Shown piece after piece: positions 57,955 to 64,000 of a DNA stretch of 64,000 bases. Below the pieces are notes generated by a model that saw only the letters and a program-made list of their open reading frames with translations, did not search any database and was not told where the DNA came from. The position numbers were made by a program, and so were the translations under genes. How positions within the stretch are numbered: the first letter of the stretch is position 1; each line of letters starts with the position of its first letter. Origin of the DNA: Brienomyrus brachyistius (Eukaryota > Chordata > Actinopteri > Osteoglossiformes > Mormyridae). The stretch is from assembly GCF_023856365.1 (NCBI RefSeq), contig NC_064550.1, forward strand, positions 18,105,629-18,169,628, read 5' to 3'.

Positions 57955-59205
57955 TGTGAGTAGTGCACACATTGCACTATGAAGATAAACCCAGTTTTCA
58001 TGAAAGAGTCCTCCATTTGCAGCACTGACAGCCTTGTAGACCTTGGGTGTTCTAGATGTCACTTTGTTGAGGTAACCTGATGAGATTTCACCTCGTGCTT
58101 CCTGAAGCATCTCCCATAAGTTGGATTGGCTTGATGGACACTTCTTACGCACCATTCGGTCAAGCTGCTCCCATAACAGCTCAATAGAGTTGAGATCCGG
58201 TGACTGTGCTGACCAATCCATTATACACAGAATACCAGCTGACTGCTTCCTCCCTAAATAGTCCTTGCATAGTTTGGAGTTGTGTTTGGGTCATTGGCTC
58301 CAATTGAGCGCCATCCACAGGGTATGGCATGGCGTTGCAATATGGAGTGATAGCCTTCCTTCATCAAGATCTCTTTTACCCAGTACAAATCTCCTACTTT
58401 ACCATCACAAATGCAGCCCCAGACCATCACAGCGTCTTTTCATTTAATCTCCGTCTCACAAACATTATTCTTTGTGGTACCAAACTTACATTCGTCTATG
58501 CATACTACTTTCTTCCAATCTTCCTCTGTCCAGTGTCTATGTTCATTTGCCCATCTCAGTATTTTCTTTTTATTGGCCATTTCTTTGCAATTCTGCCTAG
58601 AAGGCCAACATCCTGGAGATGCCGCGTCACTGTTGACGTTGAGATTGGTCTTTTGCGGGTCCTATTTGATGAAGCTGCCAGTTGAAGACCAATGAGGCGT
58701 CTGTTTTTCAAACTACACCCTCTAATATATTTATCCTCTTGCTCAGTTGTGCACCAGGAAATTTCTCGCATGGAATAGCCTTCATTTCTCAGAACACGAA
58801 TAGACTGACGAGTTTCAGAAGAAAGTTCTTTGGTTCTGACCATTTTGAGCTTGTAATTGAACCCACAATTGTTGATGTTCCAGATACTGAACTAGTCCAA
58901 AGAAGGCCAGTCCTATTGTTTCCTTAATCAGCAAATCTGTGCTAACGTCATTGTAAAAGGGTTTTCTAATGATCAATTAACCTTTTAAAATGATAAACTT
59001 GCATTAGCAAACACAACATTCCACTGGAACACAGGGATAATTGTTGCTGGTGATGGGCCTCTGTACACCTATGTGGATATTCCATTAAAAACAGCCATGA
59101 TAATCATTTACAACATTAACAATGTTTACACAGTATTTCTGATCAATCTGACGTTATTTTAACGGGGAAATTTCTAAGTGACCCCCAACTTTGAACGCAT
59201 ATGGA
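57955..59205 (-). mobile_element. Tc1/mariner element relic, minus strand
   Basis: Spans the broken transposase (58,843-57,985) plus its 5' untranslated part up to an inverted-repeat-like edge at about 59,155-59,205 (AAATTTCTAAGTGACCCCC then AACTTTGAACGC), close to the GACCCCAAACTTTTGAACG ends of many fish Tc1 elements. The other terminal repeat is not recognisable at the 57,955 side, so this end is truncated or eroded. No TA target duplication can be fixed. Confidence 0.75.
57985..58843 (-). pseudogene. Tc1-like transposase, nearly full length, broken
   Basis: Start codon at 58,841-58,843: MVRTKELSSETRQSIRVLR begins the paired-like DNA-binding domain, with GYSMREIS as its first helix-turn-helix. 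STSTVTRHLQDVGLLGR (near 58,620-58,570) is the second. The middle (58,555-58,225) survives only in broken frames. The C-terminal catalytic part is readable from 58,221: DWSAQSPDLNSIELLWEQLDR, read as QSPDLNSIELLWEQL, retains the final glutamate of the DDE triad, followed by LWEMLQEARGEIS and YLNKVTSRTPKVYKAVSAANG ending at about 57,985. Length fits the usual 340 residues, so this is decay by point changes and frameshifts rather than a large deletion. Not functional. Confidence 0.85.
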
Positions 59206-59314
59206 TGAGTATGACAATAAACTAGACTTCATCGACATACAGGAATTGTTGGTCCTGTCTTGGTTCATGATGAAGATTATTATTACTGTTGCGAATAATA
59301 ATAATAATAATAAT

Positions 59315-60080
59315 GGCACGGTGATGCAGTAGTTAGCACTGTTGTCTTAGGAACCAGGGTTTGAGTCTCCACCAGGGTTCCCCGTGTGAATTTGCATGTT
59401 CTCCCCGCGTTGTTGTGGGGTTTCCTCCGGGTTCTCTGGTTTCTCCCCGCGTTGTTGTGGGGTTTCCTCCGGGTTCTCTGGTTTCTCCCCGCGTTGTTGT
59501 GGGGTTTCCACCGGGTTCTCTGGTTTCTCCCCGCGTTGTTCTGGGGTTTCCTCCGGGTTCTCTGGTTTCTCCCCGCGTTGTTCTGGGGTTTCCTCCGGGT
59601 TCTCTGGTTTCTCCCCGCGTTGTTCTGGGGTTTCCTCCGGGTTCTCTGGTTTCTCCCCGCGTTGTTCTGGGGTTTCCTCCGGGTTCTCTGGTTTCTCCCC
59701 GCGTTGTTCTGGGGTTTCCTCCGGGTTCTCTGGTTTCTCCCCGCGTTGTTCTGGGGTTTCCTCCGGGTTCTCTGGTTTCTCCCCGCGTTGTTGTGGGGTT
59801 GCCTCCGGGTTCTCCGGTTTCTCCCCCCATTGTTGTGGGGTTTCCTCCGGGTTCTCTGGATTCTCCCCCCGTTGTTGTGGGGTTTCCTCTGGGTTCTCTG
59901 GTTTCTCCCCATGTGTTGGATTAATTGAAGCTGCTAAACTGACTGTAGGTGTATGTGTGTGTGTACCTGCCCTGTGATAAATCGGCAGCCCATCCTGAGT
60001 TATTCCCAACCATGTGCCCGTTGCTTCCAGGATTGGCCCTAGACCCCTACATCTCCAAATAGGAAAAGCAGGTACTAAAA
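59315..60080 (+). repeat. Composite repeat, near full length, with internal 42-bp expansion
   Basis: Starts GGCACGGTGATGCAGTAGTT with a pol III-like head (GGTTTGAGTCTCCACC near 59,359), then TTTGCATGTTCTCCCCGCG. The expanded section follows, then ATTGAAGCTGCTAAACTG, TGCCCTGTGATAAATCGGC, AGCCCATCCTGAGTTATTCC, GTGCCCGTTGCTTCCAGGAT and AAATAGGAAAAGCAGGTAC. Without the array it would be about 260 bp. Same family as 53,170-53,465. Preceded by (AAT)n at 59,295-59,313. Confidence 0.85.
59401..59904. repeat. 42-bp minisatellite, exactly 12 units
   Basis: Unit starts at 59,401 and then every 42 bp to 59,863; the next CTCCCC at 59,905 begins diverged sequence. A unit reads CTCCCCGCGTTGTTSTGGGG, TTTCCTCCGGGTTC, TCTGGTTT. 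Units 1-3 and 10-12 have GTTGTTG, units 4-9 have GTTGTTC: a 3-6-3 layout, with the homogenised core in the middle and the most diverged units (10-12) at the right. As 42 is a multiple of three, five frames of 165-220 codons stay open on both strands (59,283-60,009). These 14-residue repeat peptides have no supporting context and are not called as proteins. Confidence 0.97.
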
Positions 60081-63000
60081 TATTAATAATATTTACAATA
60101 CTAGCTACAGTAATTCCAGGAAAGGCACACCTGAGGCTGTCGTCAGTGTTTCACGATATTTTTACAAGTATAGTTTTGACCAAAAGACCTTCATGGGTCA
60201 GAGCAATTTAGCATGGCAAGGAGGCAGTGCATTTATTAGGGAAAAAAACCTTTGAAGAATGGAGACATCCAAGCAGGAGCGGCAAATCTGGCATATGGCT
60301 GAGGTTCAGACTATTGCATCGGATCACCGATATTATCCACCGGAAACCATCAATTGATAAAGCTGCAAAAGCCCTGTCATTTCATGAGTCGTCCCTCCCT
60401 TGGGCTATGGGGACAGAGGCAGGGAGAGAGGCGTGGGAACAAGCTGGCTGACAGCTGAGGGGGTGGCAGGGAGGTGGGAATGCAGTCGCATACTGCCTCA
60501 ATGTCCCCCCCCCCCCGCCCCAAGGCCGCCGCACGTTCTCGCTACAGCATCCGCTACGCTCTAGTTGGCAACAGTGATACCCGTGGCAAGCCAAAAGCCA
60601 TCATGCACAGCGAAAGACTGAATGATGTGTCGCAGGCGGGTAGGAGCCAGCTGCCAGGCTGCTCTGTTAGTGGGACCGGTGGATATGGTGTGCCGTATAA
60701 CGCAACATTGAAACTACACACGCACCACGCATTGAAACATATAAACAGGTACCTGCCGTAATAAAACACCAAGACCCAGGAGGCATAGAGTCAGTAACGG
60801 TATCTTTCCCAGCACCTGAAATCTTCATGATGTGAGACTTGTGCCGTTCTCATGCCCATCAAACCATTTACTGTCCACTCATGCAACATGGACAGCAGCA
60901 CTGTCATCTGGAACGTTCCATTCCCATTAAGACAAAGATGCTCCACCATTTGATGAAGACAGAACGGAATTGACCTTTACCTTCCACTCTGCGTCACTGA
61001 ATAGACAGTGGAAACCATCCCGGAAGCAGAATAATAGAATCACCAGAACCTGATTTTGTGAGGAATAATTATTCAAGGCAGTGGAGTTTTCTTGCCATCT
61101 TCCACCAAGGTCTTCATCTACTGAGAACAAGATGAAGAATGATTAATATAAGCATAAGACTTTATTTATTTCTTCAGTAGATCACTACCTCCATCCCTTG
61201 GCTTCACAAATGCATTACTAAGTGTAATGGGGGGGTGTGTGGACCACAGTATCTCCTTGAAAACCTTGATGGACTGTACTGAATGGAACTGCTTACTTGT
61301 GCCTTAAATTGACTTTTGCAGTAATCTGATTCAGAGTTGCTCACCTTGCATCAGATCTAAGACTAATTCAAGGACATCACATTCACAGAGTAAGCACTCC
61401 TGTTCACAGTTGTCTCATTCTTGTGATGTCTTTCCCTCAGGATATAAACAGCTTCTTAGCCAGCGTCCTGTTTGTGAGGTCAGCTATCTATACCCTTTGC
61501 ATCGGTTTTTGAACACGCCCTCCCTCACTCCTCGCTTACTTTCCTCTGATTGGATGATAGTTACTAACTTTATGAAATCATGTCTGTACTTTTGGTATCA
61601 TTCATTAAGTCAGGAGTTTCTTGTATTTTGGTAATTATTTATACATGAGGCAAGCATCGGACTGGCCATCGCGAAGATCGGGAAATTTCCCGGGGGGCCA
61701 GTTTAATGAGGGCTATGTCAAGGGAAACTCCCCCTCTCCCCCCCCCCGCTTGGCAGCAAAACATACCAAGAGGGACCCTTGCAAAATATCAAATTGAGGG
61801 CTTCTTGACAGCAAATTCCCAGGCCAGTCTGCAAAAAGTACAACTCTTCTTGGGCGTTGTTGCTTCCGTCATTGTATTACACAGTCTTAGGATAAGCGAG
61901 ACCAATCTTACTCTTTGTTCCGAGTCACATAGCCGCCATCTTCATTCAGTCTCATGCCCACATAGTGATATTTTTAAGGATGACCATGGCTGGCCAAAGA
62001 TGGATGCTAAAATGGATGGTGGCGAGCCAGCTCACATGAGCCATCTCTCGTACCTCTCTCACTCATCTGTTTGGGCTTGAGGCTTATTTTTGCTGTCAGC
62101 TAAGTGTGAGCCAAAGGCTTGTCTCTACCTTTCCCAGCTGCCAGATTTTAACAGGGCTTCTGGATTTAAATGTAGGCCTCTTCTTGTCGGCCATAATATG
62201 GGAAAGCGACAAGAGAGCCCATTTTCACAGGAGATAGGCCTGGGGCAAGACATTTGAGAAGGCAACAACATTGCTAATCTCCATGTGAAAGTCCTGGAAG
62301 ATAAAAAAGAGAGGGAAAGCAAGTGAGAAAAATGAGATATGTAAAGGTAAGTGTTGTTCAGTCTGCTTGAAGACATTAAACGTGCTTCGTACTTGCAAAT
62401 AAGTTGGTAATGCAGTGTTTGATGTTGTGAATTCATGAACAGTCGTGCATGAGTTCTCTCTCTTCTTCTTCTGGGGGTCCTCCACTGCAATAACAGGCGA
62501 GAACTCATTACACCCCAAGTGCATTTCATGTGCTTTTCTCATTTACAAGGCAGACTCCCCTATCTAATGCATATTTTGCATACCACCCATTGGTTCCATT
62601 GGACGTTTTACTTGAAAATCAGAATTAAGAAGTTTGCTGAAGACCACAACAGCATCTAATATTCTGCAGAGATTCTCAGTATTGCCCTACTGTAGTACCT
62701 TCAGGACGTTACGTTAGGAAGATGCCATCTTACCATAGTAATCACTGTCATCATCACACCATGAGAACCACATGTGGGTCTTGCAATGCTCATCTGCATT
62801 TACCAGCATGTCTGTACAGTAGTGCACTAGGATTTCACTGAGGTTGACAGAGGGCATCTGGGTTTTTTGTCTTGTAGCTTGACCATTCATTAACACAATC
62901 ATGTTGCTTTAATGTCACAGTGAACACCTCCTCGAAGCTTAAAGTCGTGTTTTTAAGATACGGCGATGCAAAATGTATAAATGAATGTAACTTTCTGAAC

Positions 63001-63810
63001 CTGGGATTGTAAAATCCCATGAATGCGCCCAGATTTAAAGCAGATCACTAGGCAGTATACCCTCTACTGATGCCATCTATTTGATAGTCCACCATGGTAA
63101 TATTCTGAGGGGGGGGGCATGCTGGTTCCCTGCTGGGGGGTGGGTGGTGTAAGCAATGGCAGGGATGTCATGTTCAGGGATGGGCCATGAAACATTCAGC
63201 ACTGTCTATCAATATTTCATCACCCGCAGAAAGACGAGGCAAAATTATGTAAGGCTGATAAATGGTGGAGGGTGGAGGGGTGCAGTAAAGTCGCAGCACT
63301 GGATTCATGTGCATGTTAAAAACCCTCCTGTTTCTTAGTGAATTAGCTTGAAAGCTGTACAAAGAGCCAGTCTAGAAAAACACACCTCTGTGGTTTAGGT
63401 AAAGCTGCGTGATGGGGGTTGATGGAAGTCAATCACATCGTTGAGAATTCTGACAGCCCTGTAGGGGGGCACATGATGCTCAATGTACCCTGATGGGGGG
63501 CCTGGGTCCCATCTCCTTTCAACCTTCTCGCCAACCCCCTCCTGGTGGAATGTCGGCAGGTGGGCGATGGGATTTGGGAAGGAATTGCCAATTCCATTCC
63601 ATGTGACATCAGAGAGAATTTACTCAGCCTATGTGACAAATGCCAGGACTGTTCAGGGTGACGACACATTGATGCCTTTATGGGAGCAGCCCTGTGTGGC
63701 AGCATGGCGATGTTGTTAATGTGCTTTTGGGGGCTTCACTAACGAGGTACCAGGAGAGTGAACTTACAACCTCTAACCCAGGCTCTTCTTAACATGAGGG
63801 CCTATGAAGG
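60081..63810. other. Unannotated non-coding stretch
   Basis: No exon or RNA gene recognised. A section at 61,650-61,720 (GGACTGGCCATCGCGAAGATC, split as GGACTGGCCATCG and GATCGGGAAATTTCCCGGGG) resembles a fish repeat with GGGCATTTGCCCGG-type ends; low confidence. C-runs near 60,509-60,516 and 61,740-61,748. Confidence 0.4.
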
Positions 63811-63982
63811 CTCCGTCAGTAGATTTCCAGGAACTCCGTCAGTAGATTTCCAGGAACTCCGTCAGTAGATTTCCAGGAACTCCGTCAGTAGATTTCCAGG
63901 AACTCCGTCAGTAGATTTCCAGGAACTCCGTCAGTAGATTTCCAGGAACTCCGTCAGTAGATTTCCAGGGGCTCCGTGAACT
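63811..63982. repeat. 23-bp tandem array, 7 full units plus a partial
   Basis: Unit CTCCGTCAGTAGATTTCCAG plus GAA, starting at 63,811, 63,834, 63,857, 63,880, 63,903, 63,926 and 63,949, with a partial unit at 63,972. Units are essentially identical except the last GAA, which is GGG, so the array is young. The window ends 18 bp later. Confidence 0.97.
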
Positions 63983-64000
63983 TGAATGGAAAAAAATCAT

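Noticed and set aside
59283..60009. Proteins of 165-220 residues on both strands made of 14-residue repeats
   Set aside because: The 42-bp unit length keeps several frames open at once on both strands. The frames start and end in ordinary repeat sequence with no flanking gene structure.

Overview
The window reads as non-coding DNA from a vertebrate genome, most likely a ray-finned (teleost-type) fish. The inference rests on repeat content: broken Tc1/mariner, hAT and PIF/Harbinger-type DNA elements, an L2-type LINE with a (TGAAC)n tail, a second LINE ending in GGATGG repeats, a Ty3/gypsy LTR retrotransposon, tRNA-derived SINEs, palindromic MITEs with GTAACACTTTACTT-like ends, and many CA/TG microsatellites. 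I cannot name the species. I found no host protein-coding exon, rRNA gene, true tRNA gene, CRISPR array or bacterial-type operon that I can support. Most open frames are short chance frames or readings through tandem repeats.

Layout. 1-14 kb: mostly unannotated sequence with a degenerate MITE (2.8-3.2 kb), a clean PIF/Harbinger-type MITE (4,670-5,334), the first copy of an unnamed dispersed repeat (about 5.65 kb), a pentanucleotide array and a repeat relic. 14-22 kb: a SINE, a 25-bp minisatellite with higher-order structure (14,731-15,182), TG/CA tracts, a 740-bp-spaced direct repeat and several dispersed repeats. 22-28.9 kb: little recognisable repeat, with AT-rich and homeodomain-like TAAT-rich blocks that may be conserved non-coding elements. 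28.9-35 kb: the most structured part, a stack of nested retroelements. A LINE is interrupted by a Ty3/gypsy element and by an L2 LINE, and the L2 is itself split by an 888-bp hAT element with an 8-bp target duplication. 36-39 kb: a MITE, an internally deleted Tc1 relic, another MITE and a SINE. 41.7-42.8 kb: a long ACT array and a palindromic MITE. 43.7-51.5 kb: SINE fragments, four inverted-repeat elements (one hAT-type with a target duplication) and a third copy of the unnamed repeat. 53-60 kb: two copies of a widespread composite repeat, one carrying a 12-unit 42-bp expansion, a 370-bp palindromic MITE, and a nearly full-length broken Tc1 copy on the minus strand. 60-64 kb: little recognised sequence, ending in a 23-bp tandem array.

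There is no gene cooperation to describe; the elements are independent insertions of different ages. The useful biological content is the order of insertion, the target-site duplications that define some elements, and a set of candidate regulatory blocks to test by comparative alignment. A long stretch like this with no exon suits a gene desert or a large intron.
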